Of a stretch of DNA of 64,000 nt, positions 17,521-26,491 are shown in pieces. The first letter of the stretch is position 1; every line of letters begins with the position of its first letter. A program made the translations under genes and the position numbers. The notes beneath the pieces are model-generated. The model did not search any database and was not told the origin of the DNA. It was given only the letters and a program-made list of their open reading frames with translations. The stretch covers positions 46,285-110,284 of the forward strand of contig JAKVHY010000021.1 of assembly GCA_023284085.1 (NCBI GenBank). The letters are read 5' to 3'. Source of the DNA: Shewanella benthica (GTDB lineage: Bacteria > Pseudomonadota > Gammaproteobacteria > Enterobacterales > Shewanellaceae).

Positions 17521-17540
17521 ATTGTTATCTCCGATTAACT

Positions 17541-17590
17541 TGGGGTAACAATATGCTTTGTAATCTTATTCAAATATGCGCTGAATCACA
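17541..17590 (-). promoter_or_regulatory. Class II CRP-like promoter of module 2
   Basis: Minus strand: TGTGA-N6-GCATA (17575-17590; one good half-site, one weak) has its centre 32 bp from the -10 TATTGT (17548-17553), exactly the spacing at both module 1 promoters. The CGTGAG...CTCnCG operator was not found here. Confidence 0.55.
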
Positions 17591-17707
17591 CTTTGTTATC
17601 GGGGATAAAGTTTTTTGTGGGGGACTTCAAGAAAATGTTTCTTTTATGTATTAATAATATTGAATATAAATGAAAATATCTAAAAATAACTGTTACCGGG
17701 TCGATTT

Positions 17708-18481
17708 ATGAAATGTCCTACCAGTAAATGTGATTCAGTAAGATGTAATCAGTTGTTAGATGTTGCTGAGGAATTGATTAATAATCAAGGCGTTGTGTCT
17801 TTTAGGTTCGCGCAGATAGCTAAGGGGGCTAGCTGTTCAACTAATACACTATATAAATACTTTGAATCTAAAGAGGATGTATTAGTTTGCCTATTTTTAC
17901 GCAATACAATCTCAAGTCAAATACCTATCTTTATAAGTGAAAATCCAAGTCTAAATATTCAGCAGAAATCAGTGCTTGCGATCTTGTTTACATTTGAAGT
18001 TGTTAAGCGTAGCCCAATATTTAATATATTGAGAGTTGTGTCTATAAATAGTATGTTTTGGCAATTAGCGAGTGCGGATAAAATAGAGGTGCTGCGTAAT
18101 CGGGTTAATCTGTTTTGGAGTTGCATTCGAGGACCGCTAGAAGAGGCCGTAAAGAGTGATGAGCTGGAGGCCACCAAAATTGATATTCGTGACTTAACTC
18201 AAGCGTTGTATTTTTTCCTTGCCGGAGCCGCATCCTCCTTTGAAAGTAAGCTAATGGATGAAGAGTACCTTATAGCGAGTGATGATCTAGGCTATCGGCA
18301 TATTAGCCGTATTATGAATCAATACCGATGGCGCCGCCCAATCACTAAAGAGATGATGACAGAGCTGTCTGCAAGAATTTGTGAGTTTCTGGATAAAGGG
18401 CATAAGCAAATTAGAAGCTGTGACAATTGTACATCAATAGGCAAGGCTTCAAATAGCCGAGACAAGAGCGGTAGCTTCTAA
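17708..18481 (+). CDS. TetR-family regulator with conserved cysteines, module 2
   Basis: A 257-residue homologue of 10305-11096, same MKCPT start, HTH at about residues 15-60, and cysteines at 3, 13, 43, 61, 238 and 241 (plus Cys8). Divergent from the module 2 flavoprotein operon, hence its probable regulator. The gene is visibly more AT-rich than the module 1 copy. The C-terminal tail is shorter and carries only the CxxC pair, which defines the pair as the conserved element. Confidence 0.84.
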   Translation: MKCPTSKCDSVRCNQLLDVAEELINNQGVVSFRFAQIAKGASCSTNTLYKYFESKEDVLVCLFLRNTISSQIPIFISENPSLNIQQKSVLAILFTFEVVKRSPIFNILRVVSINSMFWQLASADKIEVLRNRVNLFWSCIRGPLEEAVKSDELEATKIDIRDLTQALYFFLAGAASSFESKLMDEEYLIASDDLGYRHISRIMNQYRWRRPITKEMMTELSARICEFLDKGHKQIRSCDNCTSIGKASNSRDKSGSF

Positions 18482-18625
18482 TCCTGTCACTACTATTCTG
18501 CTTTACTTTGTGATCTTGTATTTTGTTGATAGATTAGCGGAATCTATTTTAGGTAAGCCCCATTCTGCTTGACTTTATTGCCTCTCATCCATAGGCTGCT
18601 TATTCAGTAATCAAGGTGGTATGCA

Positions 18626-19714
18626 ATGCAAATAAACTATAATTTAAAAACTGCGTCTGAGCGCCGTACTGAACAGTTCGAGCCTAAAGAAAATGTGGGC
18701 TTCGGTAACCTCAGAACCGATCATATGTTTTTAATGGATTATCGCGACGGGGAGTGGTGTGATCCTAGAATTGTACCCTATGGCCCCTTCGAAATCGCAC
18801 CTGGCGCCATAGCTCTACACTACGGTCAATCTGTGTTCGAAGGTGCTAAGGCATTCAAGCATGATGACGATGAGATCTATACCTTCCGCTTAAACAAAAA
18901 TGCCGAGCGACTCAATCGTTCGGCCGATATCATCTGTATTCCAGCCTTGGATGAATCGATGCAACTCGAGGCGATTAATGCCCTCATAGATGTCGACAGA
19001 CTCTGGTTTCCGATGCAGGAAGATGCCTGCCTCTATATTCGTCCGTTTATCTTCGCAACCGAAGACAGATTGTCGGTGAGCCCGAGTGAAGAATACACCT
19101 TCTGTGTGATCCTCAGCCCGAGTGGCCCTTATTATTCAGATGGTTTCGATAAGGCGATTCGTTTACTGATAAGCGAACGTTTCCATCGCGCCGTATCCGG
19201 TGGAACTGGTGCATCTAAGGCTGCAGGTAACTACGCTGCCTCATTGAAGGCGGGTAAGGCTGCTGCCGAATACGGCGCCGCTCAGGTCTTGTATCTAGAT
19301 GCTAATAACAAACAGATCGAAGAAGTCGGCGCGATGAATCACTTCCATGTGCTTAAAGATGGCACTGTGATCATCCCTACGTTTACCGATACAATTCTTA
19401 AGTCGATCACCTCGGAGTCGATTCTGGAACTCGGTGACTTACTAGGTTGCGTCGTTCGTCAAGAGACTGTGATGCTGGATAAGTTTATCGCAGATATCGA
19501 GTCCGGTGAGATCATCGAGGCTGGAGGCTTTGGTACAGCGGCTGTGGTATCGCCTGTCGGTTCTTACATCTTCGAAGATAACCGTATCGTGACTGTGGGT
19601 GATGGTCATGTGGGTAAGCATACTCGCCGTATCTACCAGGTATTGACGGATATCCAGAAGGGCAAGATTGAAGGCCCTCAAGGTTGGATGCAGCTAGTAA
19701 ACCGAGTTACTTAG
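18626..19714 (+). CDS. ilvE: Branched-chain-amino-acid aminotransferase
   Basis: Cytoplasmic PLP enzyme for the last step of Ile, Leu and Val synthesis. The 362-residue protein is of the longer class IV type, with the PLP lysine in GASKAAGNYAAS near residue 200, and conserved FEGAKAF, YIRPF and GFGTAAVVSPVG motifs. Start ATG at 18626 follows AAGGTGG; an ATG six bases earlier is out of frame. Single gene with its own terminator. Confidence 0.93.
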   Translation: MQINYNLKTASERRTEQFEPKENVGFGNLRTDHMFLMDYRDGEWCDPRIVPYGPFEIAPGAIALHYGQSVFEGAKAFKHDDDEIYTFRLNKNAERLNRSADIICIPALDESMQLEAINALIDVDRLWFPMQEDACLYIRPFIFATEDRLSVSPSEEYTFCVILSPSGPYYSDGFDKAIRLLISERFHRAVSGGTGASKAAGNYAASLKAGKAAAEYGAAQVLYLDANNKQIEEVGAMNHFHVLKDGTVIIPTFTDTILKSITSESILELGDLLGCVVRQETVMLDKFIADIESGEIIEAGGFGTAAVVSPVGSYIFEDNRIVTVGDGHVGKHTRRIYQVLTDIQKGKIEGPQGWMQLVNRVT

Positions 19715-19750
19715 TCATTTGCTCACTGACCAATCTATAAAATTAAAAAA

Positions 19751-19772
19751 GGCGCTATGAAGCGCCTTTTTT
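19751..19772 (+). terminator. Terminator of ilvE
   Basis: GGCGCT/AGCGCC stem, ATGA loop, six T. Confidence 0.92.
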
Positions 19773-19825
19773 GTGCGTGGATTTACCGTTTGATATTATA
19801 CCGATTGGTATTAATCGCTAACCAG

Positions 19826-20236
19826 CTAGTTCAGTATGACCCTTGCGGTTACTGATACTGGTTGATTTGAATAGTTGCCCTTGGTTGCGATAAAGCTCTG
19901 ACGGGAGAAGTTTACGAGTTTTAGTTCGTCGCTTTTCAAGCTGTCTGAGATTTGAGTGAGATCCAAGAGCTGTATCTCTCCCAGAGAGTTAATGACAAAA
20001 TTAGCGGTAAAGTCGCCTGTAATTTCTTGATCCTGAAATAATACCGACCAGTCCAGCACGCCATCTTTCACGATCCAATATTGACTGAGCTCGGATACAC
20101 TGACATGCAGTACTTGTTGGGAATTAGTCGTTGGTGCCGATATGCTGGTGCAACCCGTTATCGTTAACGAAATCATCATCATAATGCCGCTGAACCAAGG
20201 TGATAATTTTTTCCCCGAAAACACTATTTTTTTCAT
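19826..20236 (-). CDS. Putative lipoprotein, TonB C-terminus-like
   Basis: A 136-residue protein with a lipobox LTITGC at residues 24-29 after a hydrophobic signal segment. The remainder has the beta-alpha-beta flavour of a TonB C-terminal domain (GDFTANFVINSLGEIQLLDL), but lacks a Pro-rich linker and a transmembrane anchor. Cannot be assigned further. Stands alone between ilvE and the acyltransferases. Confidence 0.6.
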   Translation of the reverse strand: MKKIVFSGKKLSPWFSGIMMMISLTITGCTSISAPTTNSQQVLHVSVSELSQYWIVKDGVLDWSVLFQDQEITGDFTANFVINSLGEIQLLDLTQISDSLKSDELKLVNFSRQSFIATKGNYSNQPVSVTARVILN

Positions 20237-20654
20237 TAATTTACATCTTTAATATTTAGTTGTCTGGTTGAAGGATTTCAGTAGACATGAGCATAAAGTA
20301 ATAACTTTTCAACAACAAATCCAGTCAAAAATATGACCTTTGCCGGTTTGTTGACGCACTGTGGAGGATCCGTTTAGTCATTAAATGTATCAATCTGGCT
20401 GTATCTAGTGGTTACAACTGTTAATTAGCTGTTTCTTGATTGTAATGTTTTAAATTGTCATTAAATAGAGGGTTTTTATATTAATTTGAATTTATGGGGA
20501 TACTGAAGATAAATTATTGCGTTTGATGGAACAGTTTTCGGTAAATTGTGCCGTCGGCTGTGGATTTGTGGGTCTGTTCAGATGGATGAATTTGTGGGTA
20601 GGGGATGTTGCTAAGCCGAACAATCCAGGTGATGTTCGGCTAAAGCGGATTAAT
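20237..20654. other. Intergenic, one inverted repeat
   Basis: No gene seen. AGCCGAAC/GTTCGGCT (20614-20641) is an eight-bp inverted repeat just after the end of the acyltransferase gene and may act as a weak terminator on the minus strand; it lacks a T-run. Confidence 0.5.
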
Positions 20655-21599
20655 CTATTGGTTAAGGCTTTGCTTTGCGCTTGTTGAATCAGCCTCTACT
20701 GCACCGTGTTTAATCATCAGCTGGTGAATTTGATAATCCTTCTCTTCCCAAATTTGATTTAACCAACGCTGGAATTCGACACGGCACTGAGGCTCAGAAA
20801 AGTAGCGTTTGTTATCGACTTTAGGAACCGGAAGTACCTGGACTCTGATGACGATTTTCTTAATTTTACCGTGCATGACTTCCGACAGAGGATCGTCTTT
20901 CGCCTCAGGATAGACCACAGTAACATTGAGCAAATTGGTAAATTGTTCGCCCATGGCCGATAGCGTGAAGGCAATACCGCCAGCCTTGGGGCGTAATAGA
21001 TACCGGTAGGGAGAGTCTTGACGTCTATGCTTCTCTTTGGTGAATCGACTGCCCTCGACATAGTTGATGATAGAGGTGGGCATGGTCTTAAACTTCTCGC
21101 AGGCGCGTCTGGTAGAGATAAGATCTTTGCCTTTAAGCTTAGGGTTCTTCTTTAATTTTGCCGGGCTGGTTCGGCTCATGAATGGCATGTCTAAGGCCCA
21201 GCAGCCCAGTCCGATAAATGGAATGTACATCAATTCACGCTTGAGAAAAAACTTAAGCATAGGGATGTTATTTCGCAGCACATAAGTTTGTACTGCGATA
21301 TCCAAACCACTGAGGTGGTTACTGATGAGTAGATACCAGGCATTTTTATCCAGGTTCTCCAGCCCTTCGATGTCCCACTCTATGTCGGCAAGCAGGTGTA
21401 GAATGCCTCCGTTGCAGGTAGCCCAGGCCCACATAAAGCGATTCATCAGCTTAGTGAGCAAGTTGCGTCCCGCAGTAAAAGGAACAAACAACTTAACGAT
21501 TCCACCAAGACTGATCAATCCAGCCCAGATGGTGGTATTGATGATCAATAGGAGTGAGCTAATAAAATAGAGCACTGAACCAGGTAAAAAATTTAGCAT
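20655..21599 (-). CDS. YihG-type acyltransferase, second of a tandem pair
   Basis: A 314-residue membrane-associated PlsC-superfamily acyltransferase: hydrophobic N-terminus (two segments within residues 1-45), acyltransferase motif NHLSGLD, then the YihG-type FLKRELMYIPFIGLGCWALDMPFM and FVEGSRFTKEKH-like block (here YVEGSRF). Presumed role in phospholipid acylation or fatty-acid remodelling at the inner membrane. Starts 7 bp after the stop of the upstream paralogue, so they form one operon. Confidence 0.82.
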   Translation of the reverse strand: MLNFLPGSVLYFISSLLLIINTTIWAGLISLGGIVKLFVPFTAGRNLLTKLMNRFMWAWATCNGGILHLLADIEWDIEGLENLDKNAWYLLISNHLSGLDIAVQTYVLRNNIPMLKFFLKRELMYIPFIGLGCWALDMPFMSRTSPAKLKKNPKLKGKDLISTRRACEKFKTMPTSIINYVEGSRFTKEKHRRQDSPYRYLLRPKAGGIAFTLSAMGEQFTNLLNVTVVYPEAKDDPLSEVMHGKIKKIVIRVQVLPVPKVDNKRYFSEPQCRVEFQRWLNQIWEEKDYQIHQLMIKHGAVEADSTSAKQSLNQ

Positions 21600-21606
21600 C
21601 TTGGGG

Positions 21607-22512
21607 TCACACCTTCTGGTTTACGGTTTTTTCTTGGGCCAGCAAGTCAAGGGTCTTATCTTTCTTTAGCCAAAGTTGATTTAGTTGCTCCTGGAAAGCA
21701 ATTTTAAACTCACGGTCTTTCATATAGTCACCACGCATCGCAGCGGGGATCTCCGACACGCTGATATGCACATGCACTTCTTTTACCTGGCCACTGATGT
21801 AGTCCCAGTAAGTCGGCACTTTATCTGGATAATAGATGGAGACATCGACTAACTTGTGAATATGCTCACCCATAGCCGACAGGGCAAATGCCAAGCCGCC
21901 AGCCTTAGGCTTGAGCAAGTGTTTAAATTGTGAGTTTTGTTTTCTATGTTTGTCGGCTTTAAAGCGCGTGCCTTCGACAAAGTTCATCACGCTGACAGGC
22001 TTAGATTTGAACTTAGCGCAGGCCTTGCGGGTAATTTCAATATCTTTGCCCCTTAGCTTAGGGTTCTTTCTCAGTTGAGCCGTGCTGTAGCGACGCATGA
22101 AAGGAAAATCTAATGCCCACCAGGCTAATCCCAGGAATGGCACAAAGATCAGCTCCTTCTTGAGGAAGAACTTCAGGAAAGGAATCTTACGGTTCAGCAC
22201 TCGCTGCAAAATTAAAATATCGACCCAAGATTGGTGGTTGGCTATGACCATGTACCACTCTTTAGGCGAGAGCTCTGCATCGCTATGGATATGTACCTTT
22301 ACCGGGTGAAAGACACGCTCTATGACACCGTTGATGGTGATCCAGCTGGTGGCACAATGGTCTAATAAACTAGAACAAGCAGTTCTGACTGCCGGGATCG
22401 GTATGAGTTTAATCGGGCTAAAAATGATAATAGGAAGTACCCAGAAAATAGTATTCACTAGCCAGCACACGAATGCCAGACTGCCTCTGATTAATGACAA
22501 AACTCTATCCAC
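21607..22512 (-). CDS. YihG-type acyltransferase, first of a tandem pair
   Basis: A 301-residue paralogue of 20655-21599, with motif NHQSWVD, LIFVPFLGLAWWALDFPFMRRYS and NFVEGTRF. Both are close in plan to E. coli YihG. N-terminal hydrophobic segments at about 7-30 anchor it in the membrane. Tandem duplication with retention of all motifs suggests specialisation for different acyl chains or positions (inference). Confidence 0.84.
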   Translation of the reverse strand: MDRVLSLIRGSLAFVCWLVNTIFWVLPIIIFSPIKLIPIPAVRTACSSLLDHCATSWITINGVIERVFHPVKVHIHSDAELSPKEWYMVIANHQSWVDILILQRVLNRKIPFLKFFLKKELIFVPFLGLAWWALDFPFMRRYSTAQLRKNPKLRGKDIEITRKACAKFKSKPVSVMNFVEGTRFKADKHRKQNSQFKHLLKPKAGGLAFALSAMGEHIHKLVDVSIYYPDKVPTYWDYISGQVKEVHVHISVSEIPAAMRGDYMKDREFKIAFQEQLNQLWLKKDKTLDLLAQEKTVNQKV

Positions 22513-22752
22513 CTAGTATCCCCCGACAAATTTGGAGACCTATAATATACCAATTGCACTAGATATGTAATCAATTCAGAGCCCCTCAGGGCTTTCAATT
22601 CAAGGCATATTGATGAAGAAATGCTTGCCCATTTTAAGTCAATGTAATGCAAAAGTAGGAGTTCTGAGGCGCTCACGAAGTGCGCCGATGTTTAAAGACA
22701 AGGGCTGGGTCTTTATGTTGTTGATTAAGATAATTTTGCAGTTTGGTTGAGG
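22513..22752. other. Spacer with hairpins between acyltransferase and comM genes
   Basis: No gene. Contains AGCCC-CTCA-GGGCT (22579-22592), which precedes TTTC, and GGCGC...GCGCC (22671-22686). The sequence looks like a structured intergenic element, but no second copy was found in this window. Confidence 0.4.
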
Positions 22753-24276
22753 CTAATATTGCGCCTTTAAGTTATTTAACAGTCGATCCATGGCCCTGTA
22801 GCCCAAGGCCTGAGCTATGTGTCTGCGTTCGACAGCTACACTTTGCTGTAAGTCGGCGATGGTACGTGCGACCCTTTGCAGGCGATGATAGCTTCTTACC
22901 GATAAACCTAACTTGTTGACGCTCATCTCCAAAAAAAGCAGATCAACCTGTTTGAATTGTCCTAATTGTTTAAGCTGCTTACCGGTTAAATCACTATTGA
23001 GCACGCCCGCTCGTGCCAGTTGTGATTCTCTGGCCATCTTTACTCGCAGTGCTATGGATGCACTGGTTTCTGTCGAGGCCTCGGATTTAGTCAGGGCTCC
23101 TGGCGGGAGGCGAGGGACCTCTATGGTGAGATCGAACCTGTCTAAGAAGGGGCCAGATAAGCGAGATAGGTATCTTTGTATCTGATCTGGCGTAGCTCTG
23201 GCATTATCGATATCGCCACATGGACTCGGGTTCATCGCCGCTATCAGTTGAAAGCGACTTAAAAATTTAAGCTTAGCCGCGGCGCGGGAGATGACCACCT
23301 CGCCACTTTCCATGGGCTCACGCAGACAGTCCAGAACTTTGCGAGGAAATTCGACCACTTCGTCGAGGAAGAGTACTCCCCTGTGAGCCAAAGATATCTC
23401 GCCAGGTTTAGGATGTGTGCCGCCGCCGACCAAAGAGACCGCCGAACTGGTGTGATGGGGGTTGCGAAAGGGGCGTTTGTAAAAGGATTTGGGCTCGATG
23501 GATTGGCCCGCTACCGAATGTAAGGTGGCCACTTCCAGAGCTTCATCGTAGTTAAGTGGGGGTAATAACTGCATCAAGCGACTGGCAAGCATGCTCTTGC
23601 CGGTTCCCGGAGGCCCAAGTAAGAGCACGTTATGGTTGCCGGCCGCGGCAATTTCCAATCCTAGCTTGGCCTGATATTGACCTATGACATCGCTGAAGCA
23701 GAGATGCGTGTCGATATCTTCAGCTTCTATCCACTCCAGTCCCGGCTCTATGCCAGGCAATCTCGCCTGTCCGTGCAGGTATTCGCTTAAACCTTGCAGG
23801 TGGGTGGCAAAAAAGACCTTATTGAAACCGACTAATTCGGCATCGGCTCGGTTATCCAGAGGGATAACCAGGCGGGTGCCTAGTTTTCGCGCCTCAACAA
23901 TGACAGGTAGCAGACCTTGGCAATACTTTATATGGCCAGATAGGGCTAACTCACCCACAAACTCATGATCTTTTAGTGCGTTCTTGGGGATTTGTTTCGA
24001 TGCTGCCAGAATGCCGATGGCAATGGGTAGATCGTAACGACCACCTTGCTTGGGGAGATCGGCAGGTGCCAGGTTTACTGTGATACGGCGCATGGGGAAT
24101 TCGAACCCCGCATTAATAATCGCGCTGCGAACACGCTCTTTGGCCTCCTTGACCGAGGTCTCCGGCAAACCAACCAGATTAAATGCGGGTAAGCCATTGC
24201 TGAGATGAACTTCGACGGTAACGGGAGGGGCGTCGACTCCCTTGTTGGCTCTGGTAGCGACACAGGCGATGGCCAT
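22753..24276 (-). CDS. comM: ComM/YifB, Mg-chelatase-like AAA+ helicase
   Basis: A 507-residue protein: N-terminal Lon-protease-like (ChlI) domain, central AAA+ core with Walker A GPPGTGKS and Walker B VLFLDEVVEF, and a C-terminal Mg-chelatase segment (LSVRSYHRL). ComM is a hexameric helicase that aids branch migration during natural transformation (family knowledge). The start at MAIACVATRA matches relatives and follows AAGGA; an upstream TTG would add two residues. Confidence 0.93.
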   Translation of the reverse strand: MAIACVATRANKGVDAPPVTVEVHLSNGLPAFNLVGLPETSVKEAKERVRSAIINAGFEFPMRRITVNLAPADLPKQGGRYDLPIAIGILAASKQIPKNALKDHEFVGELALSGHIKYCQGLLPVIVEARKLGTRLVIPLDNRADAELVGFNKVFFATHLQGLSEYLHGQARLPGIEPGLEWIEAEDIDTHLCFSDVIGQYQAKLGLEIAAAGNHNVLLLGPPGTGKSMLASRLMQLLPPLNYDEALEVATLHSVAGQSIEPKSFYKRPFRNPHHTSSAVSLVGGGTHPKPGEISLAHRGVLFLDEVVEFPRKVLDCLREPMESGEVVISRAAAKLKFLSRFQLIAAMNPSPCGDIDNARATPDQIQRYLSRLSGPFLDRFDLTIEVPRLPPGALTKSEASTETSASIALRVKMARESQLARAGVLNSDLTGKQLKQLGQFKQVDLLFLEMSVNKLGLSVRSYHRLQRVARTIADLQQSVAVERRHIAQALGYRAMDRLLNNLKAQY

Positions 24277-24446
24277 AAACAAATCCTTTTGTTTAATAGA
24301 TCTGCTCTGCAGCTCTATTGATATCGTAATGCGATGTTTTTAATAAGGTATCAATTGTATTGAGTGTAGCAGGGGAATGGTGATCGCAACTGGTGCTGTT
24401 GAAATCAGAGGAATGGTATCATTATTATCTATGAATTAACGCCTAC

Positions 24447-24461
24447 TAGACGACTGGTCTA
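24447..24461. promoter_or_regulatory. NemR-type operator, site 1
   Basis: TAGAC-GACTG-GTCTA palindrome 22 bp before the regulator start; identical to 25156-25170. Confidence 0.8.
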
Positions 24462-24483
24462 TTTTGCCGTAGACTCCCTGCCT

Positions 24484-25086
24484 ATGAAAACAGAATCACC
24501 GACACAATCCACTCGTCAACATATCCTCGACGTAGGCTATAAGCTGATCGTCGCCAAGGGTTTTTCCTGTGTGGGACTATCGCAACTACTGCAAGCGGCA
24601 GAAGTGCCAAAAGGCTCCTTCTACCACTATTTCAAATCGAAAGAGCAATTTGGTGAAGCGCTTATTCAAGGTTACTTCGAAGGTTATAAAGCTGAGCTCG
24701 ATAGCCTGTTTGGTAATACTAGCCTGAGCGGCTATGAACGCCTGATGACGTATTGGCAGAGATGGCTGACTGCACAGACCCAAGGCTGTATCGATCAGAA
24801 GTGTCTGGTAGTCAAGCTCAGCGCTGAGGTGGCCGACTTGTCTGAGGCCATGCGCTTAGCGTTACTCAAAGGCTCTGCAGATGTGATTCAGCGCCTGACT
24901 GATTGCATTTCTGCCGGTATCGAAGACGCTTCCATCGCGGAGCGAGATCCACAATCCACAGCCGAAATGCTGTATCACATGTGGTTAGGTGCCAGTTTGA
25001 TGAACAAGTTGGGCCATAGCTCGGATGCCCTCGATAGGGCCATACAAACGACTCAATCAGTCCTGCAGCCAAAACCGACAGCTTAA
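24484..25086 (+). CDS. TetR-family regulator, NemR-like
   Basis: A 200-residue repressor with N-terminal HTH (LLQAAEVPKGSFYHYFKSKE) and the C-terminal ligand domain that has Cys102 and Cys107 in CIDQKC, the region holding the reactive Cys of NemR. NemR senses quinones, aldehydes and hypochlorite and derepresses detoxifying reductases (family knowledge). It is followed by yqhD, a DJ-1-family gene and a GST gene, each a plausible electrophile-handling function. Identical palindromes precede it and yqhD, so it probably controls both. Confidence 0.85.
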   Translation: MKTESPTQSTRQHILDVGYKLIVAKGFSCVGLSQLLQAAEVPKGSFYHYFKSKEQFGEALIQGYFEGYKAELDSLFGNTSLSGYERLMTYWQRWLTAQTQGCIDQKCLVVKLSAEVADLSEAMRLALLKGSADVIQRLTDCISAGIEDASIAERDPQSTAEMLYHMWLGASLMNKLGHSSDALDRAIQTTQSVLQPKPTA

Positions 25087-25109
25087 TTGGTAAAAGAATA
25101 AATATAGAC

Positions 25110-25145
25110 TCCTGCGTGCCAGTTTAGGTACGCGGGGATTTTTTT
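25110..25145 (+). terminator. Terminator of the NemR-like gene
   Basis: CCTGCGT/ACGCGGG stem (one G-U) followed by seven T; separates the regulator from the enzyme operon. Confidence 0.78.
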
Positions 25146-25155
25146 CAATAAATAC

Positions 25156-25170
25156 TAGACGACTGGTCTA
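25156..25170. promoter_or_regulatory. NemR-type operator, site 2
   Basis: Second copy of TAGAC-GACTG-GTCTA; at least 20 bp around it are identical to site 1. Lies 64 bp before yqhD. Confidence 0.82.
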
Positions 25171-25233
25171 TTTTGTCTTGTCTTATTAGACAGTAGGCTG
25201 GTTCAAACAAGAACATTTATGTGAGGCAATGCC

Positions 25234-26391
25234 ATGTTAAATTTCGATTACTACAACCCAACCCGCATCAGCTTTGGTAAGGGAAAAATTAGTGAACTGG
25301 ATAAGTTAGTCCCACAGGGGGCTAAAGTCTTGGTGTTATTTGGCGGTAGCAGTGCCCAAAAAACCGGTACTTTAGACGAAGTTAAGCAGGCGCTGGGTCA
25401 ACGTGAACTGGTTGAATTCGGTGGGATTGAGCCTAACCCAACCTATGAGACCTTGATGCAGGCGGTCGAAGTCGTCAAAGCAGAGAAGATCGACTTCTTA
25501 CTCGCTGTGGGCGGCGGCTCTGTGATAGACGGCACTAAGTTTGTCGCTGCGGCGGCTGTTTTTGAGGGTGAACCTTGGGATATTTTGCTTAATTGGGGCG
25601 CTAATGTCACTCAGGCTATGCCTTTTGGCACAGTGTTAACCCTGCCAGCTACCGGCAGTGAGATGAATAATGCCAGTGTGGTGACCCGTAAATCTATCAA
25701 GGCCAAACTGCCGTTTCGTAACGATCATGTGTATCCGCAGTTTTCGGTACTGGATCCGACTAAGACCTATACCTTGCCCGAGCGTCAGGTGGCTAACGGC
25801 GTCGTCGATGCCTTCGTGCATATCACCGAACAATATCTGACATACCCGGTGAATGCCGCGGTTCAAGACAGAATAGCCGAAGGCTTACTCCAGACGCTTA
25901 TAGAGCTAGGTCCTCAAGTGCTGGTCAATCCAGATGACTATGACATACGTGCCAACTTGATGTGGGTCGCCACGACGGCGCTCAATGGCACCATAGGTAG
26001 TGGTGTTCCTCATGATTGGGCGACACATATGATCGGTCACGAACTCACGGCCCTGTATAACATGGACCATGCCCGTACCTTGGCGGTCATTCTGCCTTCC
26101 TTACTGACGCTGACAAAAGAAGCTAAGCGTGAAAAATTACTGCAATTTGCTCATCGTGTGTGGCATCTGCAGCAAGGTAGCGATGATGAAAAAATTGAAC
26201 TCGCTATCACTAAGACCCGCGAGTTCTTCGAGGCCATGGGGATCCCGACTCGACTCTCAGACTATGACTTAGGTAAACAAGACGTAGATGCGGTCATCGC
26301 GCAATTAGAAGCGCACGGCATGGTGGCACTCGGTGAGCATGAGAATATCGACCTCGCCATGAGTCGCGATATTTTAACCTTAGCGCTATAA
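25234..26391 (+). CDS. yqhD: NADPH-dependent aldehyde reductase YqhD
   Basis: A 385-residue iron-type alcohol dehydrogenase. Cofactor loop VGGGSVIDGTKF, LPATGSE, and metal ligands in NGVVDAFVH, MIGHELTA and NMDHARTL are as in E. coli YqhD, to which it is closely similar throughout. Reduces short and toxic aldehydes (acrolein, methylglyoxal, malondialdehyde) with NADPH in the cytoplasm. First enzyme gene of the NemR-like regulon here. Confidence 0.93.
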   Translation: MLNFDYYNPTRISFGKGKISELDKLVPQGAKVLVLFGGSSAQKTGTLDEVKQALGQRELVEFGGIEPNPTYETLMQAVEVVKAEKIDFLLAVGGGSVIDGTKFVAAAAVFEGEPWDILLNWGANVTQAMPFGTVLTLPATGSEMNNASVVTRKSIKAKLPFRNDHVYPQFSVLDPTKTYTLPERQVANGVVDAFVHITEQYLTYPVNAAVQDRIAEGLLQTLIELGPQVLVNPDDYDIRANLMWVATTALNGTIGSGVPHDWATHMIGHELTALYNMDHARTLAVILPSLLTLTKEAKREKLLQFAHRVWHLQQGSDDEKIELAITKTREFFEAMGIPTRLSDYDLGKQDVDAVIAQLEAHGMVALGEHENIDLAMSRDILTLAL

Positions 26392-26491
26392 CTTGTTTGC
26401 ATGAATTTCAACACAAGCCGTCGAGTACGGCTTGTTAGCTAGGCTAACGACTAATACATCTACATCACTTTTTGAATATTAAGGATTGAAA

